Shown here one piece after another: positions 1 to 8,697 of a stretch of DNA of 64,000 bases (position 1 is the first letter of the stretch; each line of letters starts with the position of its first letter). Origin of the DNA: Synechococcales cyanobacterium C42_A2020_086 (lineage in GTDB: Bacteria > Cyanobacteriota > Cyanobacteriia > Elainellales > Elainellaceae); the NCBI GenBank assembly GCA_015272325.1, contig JACYLU010000021.1:99038-163037 (forward strand). The letters run 5' to 3'. The notes below the pieces were generated by a model. The model was not told the DNA's origin and ran no database searches. It saw only the letters and a program-made list of their open reading frames with translations. Position numbers and translations under genes: made by a program.

Positions 1-447
1 GGCCATCGTGTGAGCGGCAACTGTCGTACCACCCGACGCATCCTCAACCGCGTAGACTTCATAGCCTGCTTCTAGTGCCTGGATTGCGGGGAAAGTCAGG
101 CAAACTTCTGTCCATAGCGCCGCAATGATTAACTTTTTGCGACCGATGCGTTCTACTTCGGACACAAAATTGGCATCCTCCCAAGAGTTCATGCTGGTCC
201 GTTCAATCGGCTCTTGCCCAGGAAAAATTTCCAGCAGCTGCGGCCACATATAGCCGCTGAAACTCTGCGTTTCCACCGTGGTCAGAATGGTGGGCACATT
301 GAATACCTTTGCCGCTTTCGCTAGGATCAGCGTATTGTTGATTAACGTTTGCCGATCAATAGAGGTAACGCCAAAAGTCATCTGGGGCTGGTGATCAATG
401 AAAATCACCGTGGCGTTTTCGGGCGTCAGTAAACTGTGAATCGTCAT
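1..447 (-). CDS. Isochorismatase-family hydrolase, C-terminus beyond left edge
   Basis: The frame is open for 149 codons from an ATG at 447 to the window edge, so the 3' end is missing. The protein begins with a strand ending in FIDHQPQM (Asp18) and later reads KKLIIAALWTEVCL with Cys116. An early Asp, a Lys near residue 104 and a Cys about ten residues later form the catalytic triad of the isochorismatase-like cysteine hydrolases. The sequence most resembles the YcaC-like branch of unknown substrate rather than true isochorismatases. An enzyme of small amide or ester hydrolysis in the cytoplasm is the expected role. The substrate cannot be read from the sequence. Confidence 0.85.
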   Translation of the reverse strand, partial: MTIHSLLTPENATVIFIDHQPQMTFGVTSIDRQTLINNTLILAKAAKVFNVPTILTTVETQSFSGYMWPQLLEIFPGQEPIERTSMNSWEDANFVSEVERIGRKKLIIAALWTEVCLTFPAIQALEAGYEVYAVEDASGGTTVAAHTMA

Positions 448-744
448 AGGTGATGCTCTCTAAGGAGTACAGAGTAAAGAACCGCAGCCATGAATCGAGA
501 ATTCACCTAAAACCAGCAGCCTTTGACCTCTCAAGTCAAAAAGGACAATTCATTCAGCAGACTAGTACAATCTCAATTCATAGTTTCAATCATTGCTTAA
601 AGTGATTAAGAAAAGATAAAGCTCTGATTGAAAAAACGGATGATAACAATTACTTGAAAGCCGGAGCGGCCGCGCAGACCTCAAGGAAAAGCAAACCAGT
701 AAGCGCTCACAGTGCCAATCTCGGACTGGTTGCGATTTTACCTG

Positions 745-1167
745 CTATTGGCACACCATCCGGAGGCTGCTGTAGGGTGTCACGCAGGTGGGATTTCTGG
801 GTTGCGAGGTTGAACGGTGTTGTCTGAAATGAGAGTGTCTGGAATGAGGGTATCTGGGGGCAATAATCACCGGATTAACGAGCGTAGAATTCTCAATTTC
901 AGAGTGAATAATCACCGGGTTAATTAGCGTTGCCCCCTCTACTGGACGGCGGTCAATCCGCGAGCGTGTCCGCCAATCTGAGCGGTGGTGAAACGCACTC
1001 GATGCGGGCTGCTGGAGTGTGACTCCCCCAGAGACTATTCCAGAGCGAAGGATGATTTCTCCGGCTTGGGCAGGTCGTGGAATAGGCAAGGCCATTAGAA
1101 CCATTGCCCCCACCCATCCGGCCATCGTCAAACTCTGTCTCAGGTGCTGTCGTGATGCGTTTGTCAT
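745..1167 (-). CDS. Secreted small repeat protein, unknown function
   Basis: I do not recognise this 140-residue protein. The ATG at 1167 is preferred to one ten codons upstream because GGAGAA lies 7 nt before it. The N-terminus has a basic segment, a hydrophobic stretch and an AQA-G cleavage site near residue 36, so export to the periplasm or outside is expected. The middle holds two copies of a TL(I/V)NPVII unit about 17 residues apart. The tail is rich in His, Arg and Ser and is encoded by a near-perfect 15-nt tandem repeat (821-850). The NPVII repeat suggests a beta-strand repeat, but no function follows from it. Confidence 0.55.
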   Translation of the reverse strand: MTNASRQHLRQSLTMAGWVGAMVLMALPIPRPAQAGEIILRSGIVSGGVTLQQPASSAFHHRSDWRTRSRIDRRPVEGATLINPVIIHSEIENSTLVNPVIIAPRYPHSRHSHFRQHRSTSQPRNPTCVTPYSSLRMVCQ

Positions 1168-1485
1168 GGGTGCTTTCTCCTGGAATGAGTGATCCACGGC
1201 TGATACCGACGAGCTGTGACGATTGATTGTGCCGCTGATTGATGCCGCCCTAGCGGGTTTGCATCGTCTGCTTGCCTAAATTGCCTAAATGCCCGCAGTA
1301 GATCTCGGTTGCTTTGATCGTAACTGGCAGTAGACTAGCAGTGGTCTAGTGGCGTCGAGCCAACGGGAGTGCTCTTGCTGGCAGTATTATTCACAAGAAC
1401 CGTTACAATCTGAAAAGCGTCCATTTTCCAGCAGTCAAGAGTTGGATGGGATTGTTTTCTAGCCGAGTTTTAGCCGAGCAACGCC
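1168..1485. other. Intergenic region between divergent genes
   Basis: This gap separates the minus-strand secreted protein from the plus-strand TPR gene and should hold both promoters. The only structure seen is a 9-bp exact tandem duplication TTGCCTAAA at 1272-1289. No RNA gene or clear operator is visible. Confidence 0.4.
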
Positions 1486-2052
1486 GTGAGTGCCGATAGC
1501 CCAGAGCGCAGCGCAGACCAATGCCCAGAGAGCACCGAACTAGCCCGTGTCCAGTACGAAGCCGGCAAAGAAGCCTTTGAACGCGGCGCGTATCGAGAGT
1601 CGGTCGAGCGGCTGCAAAAGGCCGTTAGCCTCGCGGGAGCCAATACCGCCCTAGGAGGCGAAATGCAGACATGGCTCGTCACTGCCTACGATGCGGCTGG
1701 GCAACAGAGTGAAGCAATTGCTCTCTGCGAACGGCTGAGCCAGCACCCCCATCTACAAACGCGGCAGCAGGGCAGTCGGCTGCTCTATATCCTCAAGGCA
1801 CCTCGGCTGAAAACTCGCCCGGAGTGGCTGACCCAAATTCCCGATCTGGCTGGGCTAAATGCCGACGAAGGCAATAGTAAAGGAGCGTATTCCTATCCTT
1901 CTTCCAACCGTTCCCCTGCGCCTCCCCAATACACCATTGAGCCGGTGGATTTGAGCCAAGTGAATACCCGAGAGAATCGCTTTGTCTGGGTAGCATTGAT
2001 TTTGGTCGGGCTGATGGGAGCAGGCTTGCTGTGGTTGAGTATGCGTCCTTAG
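1486..2052 (+). CDS. TPR-like protein with C-terminal membrane anchor
   Basis: This 188-residue protein starts at a GTG. Residues about 15-105 are alpha-helical with TPR-type spacing (YEAGKEAFERGAYRESVERLQ). A Pro/Ser-rich linker follows, then one C-terminal hydrophobic helix (about 166-186) ending just before the stop. The layout suggests a tail-anchored scaffold with its TPR part in the cytoplasm. Partners are unknown. It stands alone between a divergent and a convergent neighbour. Proteins of this form are common in cyanobacteria and usually uncharacterised. Confidence 0.7.
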   Translation: MSADSPERSADQCPESTELARVQYEAGKEAFERGAYRESVERLQKAVSLAGANTALGGEMQTWLVTAYDAAGQQSEAIALCERLSQHPHLQTRQQGSRLLYILKAPRLKTRPEWLTQIPDLAGLNADEGNSKGAYSYPSSNRSPAPPQYTIEPVDLSQVNTRENRFVWVALILVGLMGAGLLWLSMRP

Positions 2053-2109
2053 CGTCTGCGGTATTTTCAGAGGCTGACGGCAGACTCAGAAGCAGACTCG
2101 GAAATGTCT

Positions 2110-2793
2110 CTAGCGCTGAAACTGCCCCATTAACCAGTTGCCCACCTGCGACTGATCCTGCTCTCGACTCTGCCGCAGAGCCTGCTCTATAACCGTGATC
2201 TGCAATCCCGGCAGCACCTGCGATTCATCAATGCGGCGGCTGCCTCGCTCGATCATTTCAAAGGCGTAGATCTCCATCTGCTCCACATCCACTGCCCAAT
2301 ATTCTGAGACGCCGGCTTCCTCATACAGGGTCCGTTTGACGGTGCGGTCGTCCATTATGGTGGTCTTGCCAATTTCAACCACCAAATCCGGGGGAGCATA
2401 GACCTCCAAATTCACAATCGACGTGCCATTGGGGATCAACCGCGCTCGCTCGCCAACGTAATACGCCAGATCCGGCTGGAACTCGCGCTTGCCCGCTTTC
2501 CGAAATGAGGAGTTGTCAAGGACCGTAAACGGAATGCTTTTCAAGACGCCATATAGCCCAATGGCGAGTGCAAGGGTACCGTGATCTCTCCCGTGGTCGA
2601 AGCTGACGGGCAGCATTTCAATCCGCATCCATCCGTCTAGATAATACCCCTTGGCCTTCTCGTAGCCGGATTGCTCGATCTGCTGCACATACTGGTCCCA
2701 AGGGGCCTTGACCCAGGTATCGGTAGGCAGCCGTGGCTGATTCTGCGGTTGGCTCTGGGGTTGGCTGTGCGGCTGACTTTGAAGCTGGCTCAT
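2110..2793 (-). CDS. Uma2 family (PD-(D/E)XK nuclease-fold) protein
   Basis: The 227-residue protein matches the Uma2/DUF820 family, which is greatly expanded in cyanobacteria and has a restriction-endonuclease-like fold. Recognisable pieces are FQPDLAYYVG, PPDLVVEI, the basic KRTLYEEAGVSEYWAVD segment and a hydrophobic strand after it. I start at the ATG at 2793 because GGTGGAG lies 7 nt upstream; an ATG seven codons earlier has no such site. The N-terminus is a Gln-Pro-Ser repeat built from four 12-nt units, probably a recent expansion. The natural substrate is unknown. A second Uma2 gene lies at 22084. Confidence 0.8.
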   Translation of the reverse strand: MSQLQSQPHSQPQSQPQNQPRLPTDTWVKAPWDQYVQQIEQSGYEKAKGYYLDGWMRIEMLPVSFDHGRDHGTLALAIGLYGVLKSIPFTVLDNSSFRKAGKREFQPDLAYYVGERARLIPNGTSIVNLEVYAPPDLVVEIGKTTIMDDRTVKRTLYEEAGVSEYWAVDVEQMEIYAFEMIERGSRRIDESQVLPGLQITVIEQALRQSREQDQSQVGNWLMGQFQR

Positions 2794-3355
2794 GGGCACA
2801 CTCCACCGGAACATGCAGAAGGATTTCCCTGTAGTGTAACAAGCCCAACCCTGATGGGTGTTGGCGACTAGGATTTGTGCCAGTTTGGCAACTGCGGCAG
2901 CGACATCAGTGTTAGATTTTTAACCCAGAACTGCGAACGGATTTCTTTTTTCCTATATTTTTTCTTTTTTTCTATTGTTTCGTGGGGTGCATTAGAACCA
3001 TGCGTATTACAGATCTTCCCTGCCTTGAAGACATTTCCCATACCTTGGTTTCGGGTGCGGCAGGAACGACGGTGTCGGCTAGCGCAACTGCTTTTGGATA
3101 TTCAACTCGCACCTCAACCCGCACCCGCTCGCTGGCGAGAGGGCTACCTCGAAATGGTTCGCTGTCGATTAGTCGAGGGTTCGCATTCGCTCAAGGGGCG
3201 GTGGCAGCTGCTCAAGTGGCGACAGCAGGCGATGGCGATATCGTCGTTGGTTCTGTCCGGTCCACTCCCGACCTGCCCGGCAAATCCACAGATGTGGCTC
3301 ATGGGGTAGTCGTTGCGATTGTGCTGCCCGGTTGAATGGAGATGCAGAGGCGCTG
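2794..3355. other. Long gap with no convincing gene
   Basis: Two overlapping plus-strand frames are open here: 144 codons ending at 3309 and 117 codons ending at 3335. Neither resembles a family I know, neither has a good ribosome site, and they read the same DNA in different frames, so at most one is real. The T-rich stretch at 2943-2980 could be promoter or terminator DNA. I leave the region unannotated. Confidence 0.35.
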
Positions 3356-3952
3356 CTAATCTGGATCCTGCTTGTAGCGGCGCGGATTGGATGTGCTGCG
3401 GCTGCCCGCCTGCTGTAAATACCAGCGGCGCCATTCCGTGGAGCTGCGAATCGCGATCCATAGCATCAGCAGCACAATCAGCCCACCCTGACGCGGCGCA
3501 TCAAACGCCAGCAGCACCAAGGCCACACAGAGAAAATCCTGGATAAAAATCACCCACAGCGGCAGTCCCCGCAAGCGGTAAGACCAACCCACCTGCACCA
3601 GATGCAGCACAAACGCCAGCAGGCCGCCTACCACGCCCAGCATCCAGGTCAGCCAACTTTCCAGTCCGGCAGTTCGAGCCACTGTCAGCCCCACCATTGC
3701 CCCGACCAGTGGACTGAACAGGAGCTGCACGATCTGCAACAGCCGCTGCCCCAATCGTTCTTTGGAAAACAGCAGTTCCACCAGCGACCAGCTCACCAGC
3801 ACTCCTAGCACCAGCGGCGGCGGAATTCGCGACAGCAGCGGCACATTGGCCCATAGTGAGTCGCTGTAGAGCAAGCCAATGAGCAAGAGCGGTAGGGCAA
3901 TGCGCATGCCTACGGCCGCCGAGAGCGAAAGGGCGGCTAGAACCTCAATCAT
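3356..3952 (-). CDS. DUF4126 family membrane protein
   Basis: This 198-residue protein has about five hydrophobic helices and opens with MIEVLAALSLSAAVGMRIALPLL, typical of DUF4126 integral membrane proteins. The C-terminus is basic and polar (SRSTSNPRRYKQDPD) and should be cytoplasmic. Its start lies 35 nt after the stop of the upstream histidine kinase on the same strand, so the two are probably cotranscribed. No function is established for the family. A role in membrane sensing alongside the kinase would be a guess. Confidence 0.75.
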   Translation of the reverse strand: MIEVLAALSLSAAVGMRIALPLLLIGLLYSDSLWANVPLLSRIPPPLVLGVLVSWSLVELLFSKERLGQRLLQIVQLLFSPLVGAMVGLTVARTAGLESWLTWMLGVVGGLLAFVLHLVQVGWSYRLRGLPLWVIFIQDFLCVALVLLAFDAPRQGGLIVLLMLWIAIRSSTEWRRWYLQQAGSRSTSNPRRYKQDPD

Positions 3953-3987
3953 GGACTGGTCCTTGGGTCTGTGATGCTAAGAGCCGC

Positions 3988-5796
3988 TTAGAGCAGCAGA
4001 TCCGCTGAATCCGCCAGAGGTGCGGTGATCATTACGGGGTCTTGATACAAGGGTACGGTAAAGGTGACCGTAGAGCCTAATCCTTCACCCATGCTGAAGA
4101 AATTGACGACGCCACCCATGGCTTCTACCAGCTTTTGCGAGATAGCTAGCCCCAGCCCCGTGCCACCATACTGGCGCGTGCGGGAACCATCCACTTGGCT
4201 GAAGGACTGAAACAGCTTGTCCTGCTTTTCCAGCGACACACCAATGCCCGTATCGGCAACACTGATCTTGACCGAGCCGGGTTTCTCTTCGCCTTGCACC
4301 ACCACTTTTCCAGGAAGCACCTCCGCGCTGATGGTGACGCTTCCCTCGTGGGTGAATTTGATGGCATTCCCCACCAGATTCAGCAGCACTTGCAGCAGCC
4401 GTTGGTAGTTGCCGTAGAGAATCACCTCATCGCGGGTAGCAGGGGTACGAATTTCAAAACCCAAGTTTTTCTGCTGGGCCTGGTGCAGCATGAAATTTTC
4501 GACTTCGTTCAGCAGATCGTCGAGCCGGATCGGGTTGAGATCGAGCTGCATTTTGCCCGCCTCGATCTTGGCGATATCGAGGATGTCATTGATGACGTGC
4601 AGCAAATGGATTGCTGAGCGATAGGCTTCCTGGATAAACTGCTGCTGCTCCTCCGGGTCATCGGCCATGCCGTCCAAAATCAGCTTCAGGAAGCCAATCA
4701 CACCATTCAGCGGTGTCCGCAGTTCGTGGGAGGTATTGGCCAGAAACTCACTCTTCAGCCGTGAGGCTGCCTCCGCCTGCTGCCGGGCTTCTTCTAAGTC
4801 GCTGTGTTGCTGCATCAGGCTTTCATTGACTCGCTGCAGTTCGGCTGCCATGTTGCGGCTCTCCTCAAACAGGCTAGCATGGGCAATGCCAGTCCCGACC
4901 TGATCGGCCACCTCACGCAGCAGGTCAATTTCCACATCGCTCCACAGCCGCGCCCGGTCATACTCGTGCAGGATGATAATGCCATTGGGCTGATCCTGAT
5001 AGCAGGTGGCAATCGCCAGAATCGACGGTGTTGGTTCTGGGAAAGGCTCGGCCGCGCTGACAGCGATAGGTCTCAAGGAAGCCAGAGCCTGAGCCAGATA
5101 GGGTTCGTCGAGTGAGAGTTTGGTTCCCAGCAGCGATGGCAGCGACGGATGGCGATACTCGGCCACGATCTCCAGATGAGAGCAATCGGGCTGGTAGGGA
5201 CCAATCAGACAGCGGCTGAGGTCAAGGGCTTCCCCTAGCCCATCCACGGTTTGCTGCCAAATCAGCTGCAAATCCAAACTGCGGCGAATATTCCAGATCA
5301 CCTGGGTAATCCGCTTGTGGTGGCGATCGGAATGCAGAGACGGACGGGAACTAAGCAGGGCGTTGATAATCTCCAGGGCGGTTGCTTCGGAAGCGAGGTA
5401 GCGAAACTGCCCGGTGGCTACAACGGTTGTGGCGGTGCCGTGCGGCATGAGAATCGGGCTAATGGTGAGGTCAAAAACGAGATATTTTCCCGCACAATAG
5501 AAAGGATATTCAAATCGCAGCGGCAGCAGATAGTCCAACACTTGCCGCACACGGTCCAGGTAGGGAGTCAATCCCAGGGGAGCGACGGTATCGGCTAGCG
5601 ACTGACCTACCCACTGTTCTGGCTTGACCCCATAGCGCTCGGCATCTTTCCAAAAGAATGACAAGCACTGTCCAGAATCATCGTGGGTCAAAACCAGATC
5701 AGCACTGGGAACCGACAAGAAACCATCCACTTGACTGGGGGTTGCCGGGTTTATTGACTCAGCAGCGGGAAGTGAACGATCGCTAGACGATGTCAT
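3988..5796 (-). CDS. PAS-GAF sensor histidine kinase
   Basis: The 602-residue protein has no membrane segment, so it is a cytoplasmic sensor kinase. Residues about 30-135 look like a PAS domain, 160-310 a GAF domain, 312-345 a coiled coil, and 347-415 a HisKA domain with phosphoacceptor His357 in [10 protein letters not shown]. Residues 430-590 form the HATPase domain, with NLVGNAIKF (N box), DTGIGV (G1) and GGTGLGLAIS (G2). No bilin-binding cysteine in a phytochrome-type context is obvious in the GAF domain. There is no receiver domain or adjacent response regulator, so its partner lies elsewhere. It is likely transcribed with the DUF4126 gene. Confidence 0.9.
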   Translation of the reverse strand: MTSSSDRSLPAAESINPATPSQVDGFLSVPSADLVLTHDDSGQCLSFFWKDAERYGVKPEQWVGQSLADTVAPLGLTPYLDRVRQVLDYLLPLRFEYPFYCAGKYLVFDLTISPILMPHGTATTVVATGQFRYLASEATALEIINALLSSRPSLHSDRHHKRITQVIWNIRRSLDLQLIWQQTVDGLGEALDLSRCLIGPYQPDCSHLEIVAEYRHPSLPSLLGTKLSLDEPYLAQALASLRPIAVSAAEPFPEPTPSILAIATCYQDQPNGIIILHEYDRARLWSDVEIDLLREVADQVGTGIAHASLFEESRNMAAELQRVNESLMQQHSDLEEARQQAEAASRLKSEFLANTSHELRTPLNGVIGFLKLILDGMADDPEEQQQFIQEAYRSAIHLLHVINDILDIAKIEAGKMQLDLNPIRLDDLLNEVENFMLHQAQQKNLGFEIRTPATRDEVILYGNYQRLLQVLLNLVGNAIKFTHEGSVTISAEVLPGKVVVQGEEKPGSVKISVADTGIGVSLEKQDKLFQSFSQVDGSRTRQYGGTGLGLAISQKLVEAMGGVVNFFSMGEGLGSTVTFTVPLYQDPVMITAPLADSADLLL

Positions 5797-6151
5797 CAGC
5801 TTAGAACCACCAACAATAAGTTCAACCAGTTCGGTAGTTGAATCACCTGAGTAAATACTGCGAAACCCCGTCCCAAATCACTGAAAGGTAGATGCAACGA
5901 TAGCAGCTTAGGGTGCCCATCCAGGATAGGTCAGCTTAGCCCAATTTATTCTAGCCATGGAGCGAACTCGTCCTGCTCCATTTCAGCCTACTTCTAATGG
6001 CAGCGTCGAGCGCAAGACATAAAGGTATAAACTGATTCCCACCTCAGCCCGCAAGCAATAGCTGCAAGTGTAATGGAGCCTTCTAGATCCGGTTTTCTGC
6101 TCGACACAATGCTTAATCATGACCGATCATCGGCGGCATCACGGTAGGCAA
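5797..6151. other. Intergenic region with one hairpin
   Basis: This gap lies between the kinase start and the stop of the small RHH gene. A perfect 7-bp inverted repeat (ATGGAGC/GCTCCAT, 5957-5981, loop 11 nt) could end transcription of the RHH gene, although no T-run follows. Nothing else is seen. Confidence 0.35.
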
Positions 6152-6382
6152 CTAATCATTCCACTCGCCTTTGGGAGGCACTGGCGGATTGCGGCGTAGG
6201 GTGCGCGTCAGGTCATCATCCCGACGATTTCCGCCTCCAAGCCATTGGCGGACAGCCACCTCGATGACCTTGCTAGGATCGCTCGTGAGATGGCTGATTT
6301 GCTCTAGCAATTCCGCATCAATTTGAATTGAAACATTGACTTTACCAGAAGCGGGTTTTGCGTCAACAGCGGGATCATTCAT
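6152..6382 (-). CDS. Small ribbon-helix-helix-like protein
   Basis: This 76-residue acidic-basic protein has a central segment KVNVSIQIDAELLEQIS followed by a helix DPSKVIEVAVRQWLGG. That is the strand-helix-helix pattern of CopG/CcdA-type ribbon-helix-helix DNA-binding proteins. The C-terminal tail RNPPVPPKGEWND is polar. In toxin-antitoxin pairs such proteins are antitoxins, but no toxin-sized frame sits beside this one. It could be an orphan antitoxin or a free-standing small regulator. Confidence 0.55.
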   Translation of the reverse strand: MNDPAVDAKPASGKVNVSIQIDAELLEQISHLTSDPSKVIEVAVRQWLGGGNRRDDDLTRTLRRNPPVPPKGEWND

Positions 6383-6776
6383 AAGATCGGTTAATGTAGT
6401 AGGTAGAAGTTACTATGCATTCAGGGCGATTGCCATTCAGCCTTGAATTCGGGTTCAAGGCCGGATAGGAGCCACACTATCGCTTACTCTATCCGAACCT
6501 TCAACCAATATGGTAGACGGTATAGCCGATGGACGGTGTTCGGCTTAGCATAGAAGTCTTAAAGTTTCGGAGCATTTCAGCGGAATTCTCCAAAAATTTT
6601 CCTAGCTGCCGCCGCACAAGCCGTAACAGAACCATTCCTAGTAACCGGATTTGGCGTTTCCTGAACGGAGAGCGCTGCACCGGCAGCAGGTCGAGCAAGG
6701 AAGTCTACTGGGAATCCAATCAGAAGCATTACAATGTTTTAAGCAGCTTAGCTACCCTTCTGTCTCGTTGAGGTAT
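6383..6776. other. Promoter region of lepA and the RHH gene
   Basis: This gap separates the divergent RHH gene and lepA. The lepA frame stays open upstream to 6651, but that part shows no LepA similarity. No structured RNA or operator could be identified. Confidence 0.35.
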
Positions 6777-8582
6777 ATGACCGACGTTCCTGTCTCCCGG
6801 ATTCGCAACTTCTCCATCATTGCCCACATTGATCACGGCAAATCAACGTTGGCAGACCGTCTGCTGCAGGTCACGGGCACGGTCAAAGAGCGAGAAATGA
6901 AAGATCAGCTCCTCGACAACATGGATCTGGAGCGTGAGCGCGGCATTACGATTAAGCTGCAAGCAGCCCGCATGAACTACCAGGCTAAAGACGGGCAGCA
7001 GTATGTGCTGAACTTGATCGATACCCCAGGGCACGTCGATTTTTCCTACGAGGTGTCGCGCTCGCTGGCTGCTTGCGAAGGGGCGCTGCTGGTGGTCGAT
7101 GCTTCTCAAGGCGTGGAAGCACAAACCCTAGCTAATGTCTATCTGGCGCTGGAAAACGATCTGGAAATCATTCCGGTACTCAACAAAATTGACCTGCCGG
7201 GAGCTGAACCCGACCGGGTTGCCGGAGAAATTGAAGAAATCATCGGGCTTGATTGCAGCGACGCCATTCACGCTTCCGCCAAAGAAGGGATCGGCATCGA
7301 CGCCATCCTAGAAGCGATCGTCGAGAAGGTGCCGCCGCCCCGAGATACGGTGAACCAGCCGCTGCGGGCGCTAATCTTTGACAGCTACTACGATGCCTAC
7401 CGGGGCGTGATTGTCTACTTCCGGGTTATGGATGGCACGGTCAGGAAAGGCGACCGCATCCGGTTTATGGCGTCCAAGAAGGAATATCAGATCGACGAAC
7501 TGGGTGTGCTGTCGCCGAACCAAATTCAGGTGGAAGAGCTACACGCGGGTGAGGTGGGTTATCTCGCAGCCGCCATCAAATCTGTGGAAGATGCCCGAGT
7601 CGGCGATACCATCACCCTGTCGGCGACGCCTGCTCCGGAACCGCTGCCCGGATACACCGAAGCCAAACCCATGGTCTTTTGTGGGCTGTTTCCTACCGAT
7701 GCTGACCAGTTTGAAGATCTGCGGGAAGCGCTGGAAAAACTGCGCCTCAACGACGCGGCCCTGCAATACGAACCCGAGACCTCTAGTGCCATGGGCTTTG
7801 GTTTCCGCTGTGGCTTCTTGGGGCTGCTGCATATGGAGATTGTGCAAGAGCGCTTGGAGCGGGAATATGATCTGGATCTGATCACAACTGCGCCTTCGGT
7901 GATTTACCGCGTCACCAAGATCGACGGCGAGGTGCTGATGATCGATAACCCTAGCCTGCTCCCCGACCCGCAGTACCGCGAGAAGATTGAAGAACCCTAT
8001 GTGCAGGTAGACATGATTACCCCCGAGGAGTTTGTGGGGGCACTGATGGAGCTGAGCCAGAGCCGCCGGGGCGTCTTCAAAGACATGAAGTACCTGACGC
8101 AAGGGCGCACGACTCTCGTTTATGAGATTCCGCTAGCGGAAGTGGTCACCGACTTCTTTGACCAAATGAAGTCCCGCTCGCGTGGCTATGCCAGTATGGA
8201 GTATCACCTGATTGGCTACCGCGAGAACCCGCTGGTGAAGCTCGATATTTTGATTAATAACGAAAAAGTTGATCCTCTGGCGACTATTGTGCATCGCGAC
8301 AAAGCCTACTATGTCGGCAAGGCGCTAGTGGAAAAACTGCGAGAGCTAATTCCTCGCCACCAGTTCAAGATTCCGATTCAGGCAGCCATCGGTACGCGGG
8401 TCATTGCCAGCGAACATATTCCCGCCCTGCGTAAAGACGTGCTGGCTAAGTGCTATGGCGGCGACATTTCCCGCAAGAAAAAACTTCTGCAAAAGCAGGC
8501 GAAGGGTAAAAAGCGGCTGAAGGCGATTGGCACCGTAGATGTACCGCAGGAGGCGTTTATGGCGGTGCTGAAGCTGCAATAG
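6777..8582 (+). CDS. lepA: Elongation factor 4 (LepA)
   Basis: LepA is a ribosome-bound GTPase that remodels elongation complexes under ionic stress. The 601-residue length matches the family (about 600). The G1 motif [10 protein letters not shown]2 region [10 protein letters not shown]3 DTPGHVDF and G4 NKIDLPGA are intact. The LepA-specific C-terminal domain ends with [19 protein letters not shown] start at the ATG at 6777 because the protein then opens [21 protein letters not shown] as expected. The open frame reaches 42 codons further upstream, but those residues are not conserved. It is monocistronic here. Confidence 0.97.
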   Translation: MTDVPVSRIRNFSIIAHIDHGKSTLADRLLQVTGTVKEREMKDQLLDNMDLERERGITIKLQAARMNYQAKDGQQYVLNLIDTPGHVDFSYEVSRSLAACEGALLVVDASQGVEAQTLANVYLALENDLEIIPVLNKIDLPGAEPDRVAGEIEEIIGLDCSDAIHASAKEGIGIDAILEAIVEKVPPPRDTVNQPLRALIFDSYYDAYRGVIVYFRVMDGTVRKGDRIRFMASKKEYQIDELGVLSPNQIQVEELHAGEVGYLAAAIKSVEDARVGDTITLSATPAPEPLPGYTEAKPMVFCGLFPTDADQFEDLREALEKLRLNDAALQYEPETSSAMGFGFRCGFLGLLHMEIVQERLEREYDLDLITTAPSVIYRVTKIDGEVLMIDNPSLLPDPQYREKIEEPYVQVDMITPEEFVGALMELSQSRRGVFKDMKYLTQGRTTLVYEIPLAEVVTDFFDQMKSRSRGYASMEYHLIGYRENPLVKLDILINNEKVDPLATIVHRDKAYYVGKALVEKLRELIPRHQFKIPIQAAIGTRVIASEHIPALRKDVLAKCYGGDISRKKKLLQKQAKGKKRLKAIGTVDVPQEAFMAVLKLQ

Positions 8583-8638
8583 GTGGGACCTGACCGCCCC
8601 TGTAACCAAAACGTGGTCAAACTTGGTCACTGCTGTCT

Positions 8639-8664
8639 GGCTACTACTGTAGGCTACTACCGTA
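8639..8664. repeat. Two-copy 13-bp tandem repeat
   Basis: Two adjacent copies of GGCTACTAC(T/C)GTA differ at one base. The repeat lies about 35 nt upstream of the MtrA-like gene, within its likely promoter or leader. It is one of a series of such repeats in this window. Confidence 0.8.
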
Positions 8665-8697
8665 AAGTAGAGGTAGGCAACAGAGCAGGACAGAGCA

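Noticed and set aside
2875..3335. Two overlapping plus-strand frames of 144 and 117 codons
   Set aside because: They exclude each other, lack good starts and match nothing I know; kept only as a note on the gap.
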